Source: Halothermothrix sp.
GTDB taxonomy: Bacteria; Bacillota; Halanaerobiia; DY22613
Assembly (NCBI GenBank): GCA_016841825.1
Contig: JAENYK010000007.1
Coordinates: 174,846 to 238,845, forward strand
Direction: 5' to 3'
DNA length: 64,000 bases
The notes under the pieces were generated by a model. It saw only the letters and a list, made by a program, of their open reading frames with translations. It did no database searches and was not told the DNA's origin. Numbering within the stretch: the first letter of the stretch is position 1; the number at the start of each line of letters is the position of its first letter. Made by a program: the position numbers and the translations under genes. This document shows, piece after piece, positions 28,534-36,648 of this stretch.

Positions 28534-29403
28534 TTAGACAAAATTTTCGAGAAATGATAATGCCCGCTTAAAAACATCTTTTGTTTCTGATTTTGTCATA
28601 TCATAGTCAAACGCATGGCCCGCTCCGGATACTGTGATAAGTTCTGCATAAACTCCCTGATTGGTCAACTCCTGAAACATTTGTACCGATTGCTCATAGG
28701 GAACATCAGTATCCATATCACCGTGGATAAGTAATGTTGGTGGATAAGATTTGTTAATATTGTACACTGGGCAAAATTGCTGCAACAGTTGCTTGTCTAT
28801 CTTGAAATCATAGCCGCTAATTAGATTGGTCCAGATACCCTGTTGACGACAATACAAATAGAATTGAAAACGCTCTCTGTTACCCTGAGTGATCGCTTGA
28901 TTACTCACAAAAGAATAAGCCTCTTCTTTGAGTACATGAGGTTGTTGAGAGTAAAATTCACTGGGTTTACCATACCAATCTGCCAGGATATCACCATACC
29001 CATAAAAAGAGACTATCGCTTGCGGTTTTTCCGGAAATGCACCAGCCAATAGGCTGAGATAACCTCCTGCTGAACTTCCTACCAGAGCTATTCTCTCCGG
29101 GTCTATTTTTAAAAGATCTTTACCTTGAATTTTGACCCAGTTAAGTGCATCAGTAATATCTTCTCTAATTTGTTCTAATTTTGTTTCAGGGGCTAAACGA
29201 TAATCGATTGAGACAACTGTATATCCAGCTTGATTGTAGAGTTGAATCTGCTCTGGAATCATACTATCTTTTGAACCCCAGATTAAAGCTCCACCGTGAA
29301 TGAAGATAATTGCCGGAGATTTAGGGATTGTTGTCGGATAAACATCTGCTTTAATTGAACAATTCCCCACCCTTTTGTATTCATAAGTCTGCTTCATATC
29401 CAT
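28534..29403 (-). CDS. Alpha/beta hydrolase, carboxylesterase/BD-FAE-like
   Basis: The 289-residue protein has the oxyanion HGGALIWG motif, the nucleophile in LVGSSAGGYLSLL (GxSxG), the Asp in LIHGDMDTDVPYEQ and the His in GAGHAFDYD. There is no signal peptide. The substrate is unknown; hormone-sensitive-lipase or BD-FAE esterases are closest by motif. It is transcribed alone. Confidence 0.87.
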   Translation of the reverse strand: MDMKQTYEYKRVGNCSIKADVYPTTIPKSPAIIFIHGGALIWGSKDSMIPEQIQLYNQAGYTVVSIDYRLAPETKLEQIREDITDALNWVKIQGKDLLKIDPERIALVGSSAGGYLSLLAGAFPEKPQAIVSFYGYGDILADWYGKPSEFYSQQPHVLKEEAYSFVSNQAITQGNRERFQFYLYCRQQGIWTNLISGYDFKIDKQLLQQFCPVYNINKSYPPTLLIHGDMDTDVPYEQSVQMFQELTNQGVYAELITVSGAGHAFDYDMTKSETKDVFKRALSFLENFV

Positions 29404-29550
29404 CTGGTCATCTCCTTATGATGTTTTTTGATTACGAACAAAATAAATCATAATAACAGATCATTTTCGTAAGTCAGATTTTATCAATATTTCTATTCGT
29501 CAAATTATTCTTTTCACCTGCATAAGTTATGCACTCTCGGTTACCACTCC

Positions 29551-29684
29551 ATTAAAGGCGCTGTTAACGCCTGGCTTAACGACTTTAGATGGGGATTTGT
29601 ACACCCACTGAAGTAAACACCATCTAGTTATTTATACTCCCACCTATAAAAGCCGGGAAACTTCCCTTCGGAAATGTCGATAAA
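29551..29684 (+). repeat. Dispersed structured repeat, copy C
   Basis: Third copy, in the 477-nt gap before the SpoIID-domain gene. The 5' hairpin is GGCG-CTGTTAA-CGCC. It continues with GGCTTAACGACTT, an inner AGATGG/CCATCT stem, GCCGGGAAACTTCCC and GGAAATGTCGATAA. It is closest to copy A in length and order. Confidence 0.72.
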
Positions 29685-29785
29685 ATTAAAAAAAATTGAG
29701 ATTAATAATCTATAATTTGCATCAATTATTGCTTTTTATTAGTTTCACTTAATTTTATTTTATATTTTTACATAAATATAATTAT

Positions 29786-29814
29786 TTGACAGTTACTTGT
29801 ATTTATTATATAAT
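29786..29814 (+). promoter_or_regulatory. Consensus sigma-A promoter before the SpoIID-domain gene
   Basis: TTGACA and TATAAT match consensus exactly with a 17-bp spacer, about 65 nt upstream of the GTG start. A vegetative promoter suggests the gene is not limited to sporulation. Confidence 0.87.
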
Positions 29815-29880
29815 GGAGATGCGCAGGATATATCCAAAAAAATTAGAAAGATCGCGTACGTGAGATAAGGGGGAAACATT

Positions 29881-31071
29881 GTGAGAAAAATCCTATTATC
29901 ATTAGCTGTCTGTTTGATTGTCAGTTGTATCTTATTTACCATACCATCCTTTGCTGCTCAGGATTCACCAGCCGATGTATTCAAAGTTTCTCATTTAGAA
30001 GCAAAAGCTTTCACCAAAGATGATAAACTTAACGAATTTTACAATTATGCAGAATATGATTCTACTTACTATTATAACGACCCAAATAATGGGCGGGTTG
30101 TTGGAGTTGTTTATGATGAGGAAACAGAAAAATTTGTCAAAGATGCGTGGATTGAGAATTTAGAATTAGGTTTCAAAGTGAAAACAGATAAACAAGGTCG
30201 TTTTGAGATTAACTATTTGCCTGATGGTGAATATACCTGGATTGTTAAAGCACCGGGATACAAAGGTTCTACCTATGCCTCATTTCCAGTTAACTCAATC
30301 CTGGGAGCCAGTATCTATCGCTTTGCACTCAGCTCACAACGTTCAATTAACTCTAATCTAAAATTGGACAAAGAAGCCAGACATGACCATGCCACAGAAC
30401 ATGAATCTCACCCTTTAGAAAGTGATATTTCTATCAATTCAACCCATACCGGGTGGCCAGTAATTGTTAACTTCAGCGTTAACTACAATAACGTCATCTA
30501 TTATCCCGATATGGATGAATATCTATATTATGTAGTCGCATCTGAATTATGGTCTCCTGATAGTTCACTATATTCCGGTATCTCTTCTGCCGCACTACTT
30601 CAGGGTTTTAAAGCTCAGGCTGTCACAGCCAGAACCTACGCAGATTATATCACCAGAATGTACGATAAACATAATGGTTATGACCTTTGTTCGACCACCT
30701 GTTGTCAGGTCTATAATCCACACTACACTAACCAGATGACCATTGATGCCGTTGATGGTACAACTAATCAGATGCTACTGGTAATCTATAACTGGCCAAC
30801 TTATGACTATATTTTTGTCGAAGCAGTCTTCTCAGCTTCCTGCCTCGGCTACACCAAAGATAATGAAGATGTCTGGGGTAGTAATCCAATATCTTACTTG
30901 CGAGGTGTAGTCTGCCCTTATGACCTTCGCCCAACTCTGGATTCGGGTCATAACGTAGGACTTTGTCAAGATGGAGCTATCGGTTATGCCAGGAATGGCT
31001 ATAACTATATTCAAATCTTAAACCATTATTTCACCGGGACTACTGTGAAGATCTGTAATCCACAGGCATAA
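29881..31071 (+). CDS. Secreted SpoIID/LytB-domain protein with carboxypeptidase-regulatory-like domain
   Basis: The 396-residue protein has a signal peptide (about 1-25), a CarboxypepD_reg-like beta domain (about 70-140, GRVVGVVYDEETEKFVKDAWIE) and a C-terminal SpoIID domain. The last is recognisable by ALLQGFKAQAVTARTYADYI and VGLCQDGAIGYARNGYNYIQILNHYFTG. SpoIID is a lytic transglycosylase for denuded glycan, so this may act on peptidoglycan. The catalytic Glu of the family probably corresponds to VVASELWSP. The start is GTG after AAGGGGG. It has its own sigma-A promoter. Confidence 0.85.
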   Translation: MRKILLSLAVCLIVSCILFTIPSFAAQDSPADVFKVSHLEAKAFTKDDKLNEFYNYAEYDSTYYYNDPNNGRVVGVVYDEETEKFVKDAWIENLELGFKVKTDKQGRFEINYLPDGEYTWIVKAPGYKGSTYASFPVNSILGASIYRFALSSQRSINSNLKLDKEARHDHATEHESHPLESDISINSTHTGWPVIVNFSVNYNNVIYYPDMDEYLYYVVASELWSPDSSLYSGISSAALLQGFKAQAVTARTYADYITRMYDKHNGYDLCSTTCCQVYNPHYTNQMTIDAVDGTTNQMLLVIYNWPTYDYIFVEAVFSASCLGYTKDNEDVWGSNPISYLRGVVCPYDLRPTLDSGHNVGLCQDGAIGYARNGYNYIQILNHYFTGTTVKICNPQA

Positions 31072-31239
31072 CTAAACATCAAAATTTTTTATAAAATTTT
31101 GTCAAAGATGCAGTAGAAGTGAAGTCCAAATGAACAACGCATACTGATTTGCTTCGTTTGCTTCACTCATAATCATTAACTTTTGGATTGGATGATGTAA
31201 TCTAATACCAATAGAATATGCATATTCACCTACTATAAC

Positions 31240-31278
31240 AACAAACCACTATGGAATTGCTTCCAATAGTGGTTTGTT
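31240..31278. terminator. Strong hairpin between convergent spoIID-like and cooS genes
   Basis: AACAAACCACTAT(t)GGAA pairs with TTCCAATAGTGGTTTGTT in a 17-bp stem with one bulge. T-tracts are poor on both strands, but its place between convergent genes fits a bidirectional terminator. Confidence 0.6.
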
Positions 31279-31357
31279 ATATACTAAACGTTAATATTAT
31301 AGGTCTGGCGAATTAAACAAAAGTGCCTGGAACTCAATTACCCTATTTCTAAATATA

Positions 31358-33511
31358 CTATATCTTCTCACTGAGCAACTGTTCATTGTAGGAAAGTCCC
31401 AATTCTCTCCGCTTCTCCTCAATATGACGACGATATATATTAACCGCTTTTGTTGCATCCATCTCAACCATTACTTTACCCAGACCAAGAGTTTCAGTAG
31501 TGCTAGTCAGAGTCTCAACTACCACATCCGACCCAGTAATTGATGGAACTGGTGCAACATGGATTAGCCAGCCCATAGCTACTGCTGAACAAGCATCTGC
31601 AACAGCTTTCTGTTCCAGATATTCAGGCGCACCGATTACCAGTGGTAATTTGTTGGTATCGACTTCTAAAGCATCTGCTATCTCCATAGCGGTGTGACTC
31701 ATCTTACCAATATCTACACATGCACCATAACTGAGAACCGGTGGAGTACCTAATGCCTCACAGACAGTTTTTAAACCTGGCCCTGCTTCAGCAGCTGCAG
31801 AAGGATGAGTCAAACCTGTATATTCCATAACTGCCGAAGTACATCCCCCAGAGAGTACCAGAATGTCATTTTTAATCAACTCCTGGGCTACTTTAAAGAT
31901 ATTACTCCCACCCTGTCCGTAACGGGCTGTTGTACAGCCAACAATTGTGGCAATACCACGAATATTACCTTCAACAATTTGCTCAATCAATGGCTTCCAG
32001 CTTCCACCAAGAGCTGCCTTAACAGATTCAGTACTAAACCCTACCACACACTCACTGGTATATGGTGGAATATATACTTCTCGATCTTCTTCCTGACGTT
32101 TGATAAAGGATTGTAAAGCCATCTCCAGTATTTTTTCAGCCTGTTCTTCCATTTTCTCTGGAATAAAATCAACATTTTCTGTATCGGGAAAGGGAATAAC
32201 AGGGTCAACACTGACCAGTTTTGTTCCAAAACGTTTGGCGAAGATTGGTAAAGTCGCCTCGGTACAATTATAATCAAACATAAATAGATCAACAGCACCT
32301 GTTGCCAGCAGATATTCTTGAGATAACCACTCACCTTCCTGACCACCATATGCTGGCATACTCTGAGTCATTTTATAATTCATTAATTGCTGTCCTTCAC
32401 AGGTATGACCCAACACCTGCATTCCATTGGCTCCGATTTCTTTAGCTCGATTCTGCCATTTATCTGTCGAAGCCAGCTCAACCACTTTATGTGCCAGTAA
32501 GGGCATATGACCATTTGTCACAATATTCACCAGGTCTGCACTCAACAAGCCCATATTTTGCTTTCGATGGACAATTTCCTGTGTACCCATTAATATCTCC
32601 TGCAATATATCCAAAGCTAATAAGCCCTGAAAATCATTAGCAATACCCAATCGTACGCATTGTAGCAGAAATTTGACTGGGTCTGAAGCCAGATTTGTCA
32701 TACACATAGCCTGAGTAAAACCAATCTCCGCGTTGGCTCCTCCAGGAAATAAATCCAGTTTTCGCCACAAATCTTTTCTTTGTTGGGGAGCAAAGGCTTC
32801 CACCATCTTTGACTCTTCATACTGAGGACGACAAATATCTTCAATCACCCAATTTGCAAAGTTAACTGCCACTCCCTGTATTGGAACAGTACTATCCAAA
32901 CCCGCCATCTCAGAATATTTACGTAATTTGTCCTCATCTCGAATCTGCAAACCATTCTCTGGATTCTGGCCAGCTGCTCTCAAAGTTCTGGCTGCCTGAT
33001 GCGCATGATAACAATTGGCAGCAGTACCGATGGTTACATGACGATATGTAAAGTTTCGGGCAACCATCACATGAGCGTCTACCCCGCAAACTCCTCTTGG
33101 TGATTTTTGTGAAATTCGGCAGGGACCATTGGCACACAATTGGCAGCTTAACCCCTCTATACAAAAGCGACATTGAGGTTGTTGCTCAGTGTACCTGTCA
33201 AATACATTTGTCAAAGTTTGGTTATGTACTACTTGATACATCTGCCGCATTGCCGGATCAATAATCACATTCAAAGGATAACCTTCTTTATCCTGTTCCT
33301 TTTGCACGTGTTCTCTCTGCCATTGATAAACCTTATCCATGGGAATTTCTTCTGTAATAACTTTATGATATGGTGAGATTTTTTCGTGAAGGTCGTGGTG
33401 TTCTAGCGGATCATTAGTTGAAGATCCAGTTTTATTTTTTCCATAATGCACATTTTTATTTCCCAGAGGATTGACTCCACTAATTAATTCCTTATCTTTT
33501 ACATCTGACAT
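31358..33511 (-). CDS. cooS: Anaerobic Ni-Fe carbon monoxide dehydrogenase, catalytic subunit
   Basis: CooS interconverts CO and CO2 at a Ni-Fe-S C-cluster. By eye the C-cluster ligands are all kept: His in NGHMPLLA, Cys in LGHTCEGQQ, DYNCTEA, IVGCTTA, LSGGCTS and YGACVDIG, plus the catalytic Lys in LEQKAVADA. B-cluster cysteines are in SCQLCANGPCRI and RGVCG. It has an unusual ~110-residue N-terminal extension, and a CX2C arrangement (QCRFC) where the D-cluster pair sits. The ATG at 33511 follows AAGGAGGG by 10 nt; a longer frame to 33538 would include that site. No cooF, cooC or hydrogenase genes are adjacent. Confidence 0.9.
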   Translation of the reverse strand: MSDVKDKELISGVNPLGNKNVHYGKNKTGSSTNDPLEHHDLHEKISPYHKVITEEIPMDKVYQWQREHVQKEQDKEGYPLNVIIDPAMRQMYQVVHNQTLTNVFDRYTEQQPQCRFCIEGLSCQLCANGPCRISQKSPRGVCGVDAHVMVARNFTYRHVTIGTAANCYHAHQAARTLRAAGQNPENGLQIRDEDKLRKYSEMAGLDSTVPIQGVAVNFANWVIEDICRPQYEESKMVEAFAPQQRKDLWRKLDLFPGGANAEIGFTQAMCMTNLASDPVKFLLQCVRLGIANDFQGLLALDILQEILMGTQEIVHRKQNMGLLSADLVNIVTNGHMPLLAHKVVELASTDKWQNRAKEIGANGMQVLGHTCEGQQLMNYKMTQSMPAYGGQEGEWLSQEYLLATGAVDLFMFDYNCTEATLPIFAKRFGTKLVSVDPVIPFPDTENVDFIPEKMEEQAEKILEMALQSFIKRQEEDREVYIPPYTSECVVGFSTESVKAALGGSWKPLIEQIVEGNIRGIATIVGCTTARYGQGGSNIFKVAQELIKNDILVLSGGCTSAVMEYTGLTHPSAAAEAGPGLKTVCEALGTPPVLSYGACVDIGKMSHTAMEIADALEVDTNKLPLVIGAPEYLEQKAVADACSAVAMGWLIHVAPVPSITGSDVVVETLTSTTETLGLGKVMVEMDATKAVNIYRRHIEEKRRELGLSYNEQLLSEKI

Positions 33512-33607
33512 TTTGTTTACTCCCTCCTTTGGTTTCATTTCTCTAATTAGGTTTTATCTATTATCTCCAAAATATGCGAAACCAGATATTTTTCTATAAC
33601 GATAAAC

Positions 33608-33645
33608 TGTGATAGATATTACATTCAGTTGTGATATTTATCAAT
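33608..33645. promoter_or_regulatory. Tandem CRP/FNR-type boxes between cooS and the CMD gene
   Basis: TGTGATAGATATTACA (33608-33623) and TGTGATATTTATCAAT (33630-33645) each fit TGTGA-N6-TNANN-type CRP/FNR/CooA half-site pairs. Their centres are 22 bp apart, two helical turns. They lie between divergent genes and could act on either. Confidence 0.5.
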
Positions 33646-33745
33646 GAGTTTTTTGAAAAGTAATGTTAAAATGAAGCTAATCAATGAAAAGCTTAAATAA
33701 ATTATTTTTGGATAACTTATAAATAGTTAAAGGAGGTTTTGAATC

Positions 33746-34162
33746 ATGAATAATGGTATGAAAAAACAAAATTGTCTGAATCGTAATCTGCAAGGTGAAT
33801 TTAAAAAAGAGATAGGGTTCACTCCTCCAGGAATTATGGTTGCAGAAAAACTGGGCATGGATATGCAGCATCTACTAGCTGATTATCATCATTTAGTCTG
33901 GAGAGATGATGTTATCCCTTTAAAATACAAATATCTGATCGCCCTAGCTTCAGCTATCTTTGACAACCATGAAGTACGTACAATGTTGGAATTAAAAAAA
34001 GCAGTGACTAATGGAGCTACTCGTGAAGAAATATTAGAAGTTTTGCGGCAAATTGTCTGGTTGAGAGGTGCCCCAACTCTGGTTAAGCTTGCACCAATTA
34101 TCAAATATCTCGACAAACATTTAGCCGAAAAAGAGCAGGTGAAACCGGATGACAAAAATTAA
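33746..34162 (+). CDS. Carboxymuconolactone decarboxylase (CMD/AhpD-like) family protein
   Basis: The 138-residue helical protein has the CMD pattern LKYKYLIALASAIFDNHEVRTMLELKKAVTNGATREEILEVLRQIVWLRGAPTL. The redox CxxC of AhpD is absent, so peroxidase activity is doubtful; the only Cys is near the N-terminus. AAAGGAGG lies upstream of the ATG. It overlaps the DUF1858 gene by 14 nt and is divergent from cooS. Confidence 0.85.
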   Translation: MNNGMKKQNCLNRNLQGEFKKEIGFTPPGIMVAEKLGMDMQHLLADYHHLVWRDDVIPLKYKYLIALASAIFDNHEVRTMLELKKAVTNGATREEILEVLRQIVWLRGAPTLVKLAPIIKYLDKHLAEKEQVKPDDKN

Positions 34163-34352
34163 TAAAAATATGACTATTGCTGAAGTGTTACGTCAATTCC
34201 CAAAGACAGTTCCTGTATTTCGAAATTTTGGAATGCATTGTCTGGGATGTCCCACCGCAACTGGTGAGACCCTGGAACAGGCCGCTGTAGTACACGGATT
34301 TGAGATCAATGAACTGCTAGATGCATTAAATAAAAATACCATAACTGAATAA
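34149..34352 (+). CDS. DUF1858 domain protein
   Basis: This 67-residue protein is a single DUF1858 domain, with the redox-type CxxC in FGMHCLGCPTATGETLEQAAVVHG. Such domains are often next to or fused with hybrid cluster and other anaerobic redox proteins. It overlaps the CMD gene in another frame and shares its transcript, which ends at the hairpin at 34379. Context suggests a redox or metal role near CODH, but nothing more specific. Confidence 0.88.
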   Translation: MTKINKNMTIAEVLRQFPKTVPVFRNFGMHCLGCPTATGETLEQAAVVHGFEINELLDALNKNTITE

Positions 34353-34378
34353 ATAACCTACTCTCTAAATCTTATAAG

Positions 34379-34414
34379 AAGACCCATGAATTTTTCCTCG
34401 ATTCATGGGTCTTT
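34379..34414 (+). terminator. Terminator after the DUF1858 gene
   Basis: AAGACCCATGAAT/ATTCATGGGTCTT stem with a short loop, followed by T residues. Confidence 0.75.
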
Positions 34415-34440
34415 GAACTGGTTATCAATTAAATTAAAAG

Positions 34441-34561
34441 CATCAACACTCAACTGTTAATGTTTGGCTTAACGATTTCAGAAAGGGATTTGTACTCCAC
34501 TGAGGTTGTTATGCTTCGTTATAGAGGCCGGGAAGTGTCATTCCTAAAATATCGTTAAAAG
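34441..34561 (+). repeat. Dispersed structured repeat, copy D
   Basis: Fourth copy, after the DUF1858 terminator. It overlaps the last bases of the convergent patatin gene, whose TAA lies in the element's terminal CGTTAA. The 5' hairpin is CATCAACA/TGTTAATG. The outer closing helix TTAACGAT/ATCGTTAA is perfect over 8 bp. GGATTTGTACTCCACTGAGG and AGAGGCCGGGAAG follow the family pattern. Confidence 0.7.
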
Positions 34562-36402
34562 CTAAAATCTATACTCAAATCCAATTTTGGTTGATTTGCA
34601 TGAAGGTCATAAGCTAAATAACCACTAAATCGTGAAGGTTTTAAACCTAAAATCTTAAAGTTAACACTTCCTCCCACACCCACAGCCCAAAGTCCAGCAG
34701 ATTGATAATCTATAAACTGAGTACATTCAAATCCTGTCAAAAGAATACTCTGTAAGATCTCTTTGGAATATGAGAAATCGTAATTATAGACAGATTCTAC
34801 TGATGCCTGTACAACTCCTGCAGTGTTACCTTCTAACCCCCGATAGATCAATGGGATATCCAGTATATCTGTATTATGATAGAGTACTTTTGATTGTAAG
34901 TCAAACCTTTCCGATAACGGATAAGTTAATTCCTGATAGGCAGCAATCTTCACTGATTTACTATCAGATGTAATCAGCGGATAATATAAATCTGTCTCTC
35001 CAGTCCAGGTAAAAGCTTTAAGATCTATCTGATGGGAACCTTTTAGATGTAGATAATTTGCTCTGGATAAATGGGCCAGGCCTGAAAACAGACTATAATT
35101 AGCACCATAATATGTGAAACCACCCTCCCAGACCAGTTCATCTTTGTCAATACCAACACGTCCGATTAAATCAATTTCCGAAGTCAATTTCTTAAACTCT
35201 ACACCTATTTCTAAGTTGTCTAATTTAGTGCCTTCAGTGATCAATAAAGTACGCCAATGACTTTTCCCCAACTCGAGTCCATATTGGGGTGTAAAACAAT
35301 CCGGTTGTAATCGACTCTGATTAAAACCTGAATGATCTTTCCCATAATAAAATAATGGTTTCCAGACAAAGTCATCCAGAACCATCCGATCATTAGCAAG
35401 ATCTACTAATAAAGGTTCCATCTCTATCTCTGTCTTTGTTACTGGTTTCCGTAAAGCAATATGTCTATTTTCAAGTTCAGCTTTAATTTGAGGAATTATT
35501 TTTTTGGTCTCTAGATAGCCTAACTGAATAAATTGGCTGGCCAGGTGAAAATCCATAAATGAATAATCCCCTACATCATGAGCAATAATTACATCAGAGT
35601 TGGCATCGACAACCCGTCGGGCATACTCTTCTTTAATTAAATTAATCAATCTGATCGTACTCCGAATCGAACTATCATACCGGGTATAGGGCAGTTCATC
35701 ATAAGCAGTTGTTGCAATCACAAAATCTGCCCCGAGAGCTTTAGCTGCACCAGCTGGTGTCAGTTCAGTCATTCCTGCATCAACCAGAAAGAAATCACCT
35801 AACTGTTGTCCCTGAAAACATATCGGAATCGCATATGGCCCCTGAACAGCAGAACTGATCTCCCCTGTGGTATGAATATATTTGACACCATGGGTAAGAT
35901 CAAAACTCAGCAAAGCAGTTGGTATTGGCATATCTTTTAGATCTAGACCTCCAGAAATCTTTTCTAAAAACTGGTTAAACTCTCTGGTGTTTAACAAAGA
36001 CTTATAAAAGGGGAAGTTCAGGTTAAACATTTGCGGTAAATTTACCTTTGTCACCAATTCTTTTATCTGGTCAGTAGACATACCGCTCCCATACAAAACT
36101 GCTACGATAGCTCCCATACTGGTTCCTACAACCAGATCAACCGGGATCATCTCCTCCTCTAAAGCCTGCAAAACACCAATATTAACTAATGCCCTGGCCC
36201 CTCCACCTCCAAGAGCTACAGCTACTGTTGGATGTTCAATCTCCCGGAACCTTTCCAGATCTTCAACAAAATAGACATCCTCAGAATTATATACCACTTG
36301 ATAAATCGGCTTATCGGTCTCCGCTGTAGCAAAAGTACTTGTTGAAATCAATAAGACGATGACTATTAGCAGTGCTTTAATAATAAACTTCTTGCCACTC
36401 AT
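34555..36402 (-). CDS. Secreted patatin-like phospholipase with C-terminal beta-barrel-like domain
   Basis: The 615-residue protein has a signal peptide (about 1-26), a patatin domain (about 55-300: ALGGGGARALVNIGVL, nucleophile in VGTSMGAIVAV, Asp in VDAGMTE), and a ~250-residue C-terminal part of alternating polar and hydrophobic strands ending in SIDFSF. A terminal Phe after amphipathic strands is typical of outer-membrane barrels, so the layout recalls PlpD-type (type Vd) patatins. This implies a diderm cell envelope. No clear POTRA domain is visible. No close operon partner. Confidence 0.82.
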   Translation of the reverse strand: MSGKKFIIKALLIVIVLLISTSTFATAETDKPIYQVVYNSEDVYFVEDLERFREIEHPTVAVALGGGGARALVNIGVLQALEEEMIPVDLVVGTSMGAIVAVLYGSGMSTDQIKELVTKVNLPQMFNLNFPFYKSLLNTREFNQFLEKISGGLDLKDMPIPTALLSFDLTHGVKYIHTTGEISSAVQGPYAIPICFQGQQLGDFFLVDAGMTELTPAGAAKALGADFVIATTAYDELPYTRYDSSIRSTIRLINLIKEEYARRVVDANSDVIIAHDVGDYSFMDFHLASQFIQLGYLETKKIIPQIKAELENRHIALRKPVTKTEIEMEPLLVDLANDRMVLDDFVWKPLFYYGKDHSGFNQSRLQPDCFTPQYGLELGKSHWRTLLITEGTKLDNLEIGVEFKKLTSEIDLIGRVGIDKDELVWEGGFTYYGANYSLFSGLAHLSRANYLHLKGSHQIDLKAFTWTGETDLYYPLITSDSKSVKIAAYQELTYPLSERFDLQSKVLYHNTDILDIPLIYRGLEGNTAGVVQASVESVYNYDFSYSKEILQSILLTGFECTQFIDYQSAGLWAVGVGGSVNFKILGLKPSRFSGYLAYDLHANQPKLDLSIDFSF

Positions 36403-36551
36403 CTTGATCCCTCCCTCAAAATATTTTAACGTAAATTAATAATTATAGTAAATAATGACGAATATACAAATATTAAGACTAAGTAATTACTCTTTATTAT
36501 ATCACCTTCAAATTGAGATAGCAATAATTAGCTCATAACTTCTCATTCAGC

Positions 36552-36600
36552 AAAAAACCGTTAACTAAAATCCCTACCCATGAGAGATCTTAGTTAACGG
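36552..36600 (-). terminator. Terminator of tldD-tldE
   Basis: On the minus strand CCGTTAACTAAGATC/GATTTTAGTTAACGG pairs over 15 bp with one mismatch and is followed by six T. Confidence 0.85.
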
Positions 36601-36648
36601 TATGCTGTCTTTCATCTTTTACAATGCAATTAAGAAGGTCTAGTACTC

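Noticed and set aside
31085-31170. GAAGTGAAG/CTTCACTC inverted repeat as a fifth repeat element
   Set aside because: It lacks the TTAACGA and GAAATRTCG blocks that define the family.
17799-34561. The dispersed elements as integron attC sites
   Set aside because: TTAAC...GTTAA ends look similar, but the GTTRRRY core is not met in the copies I checked, and there are no cassettes or integrase gene.
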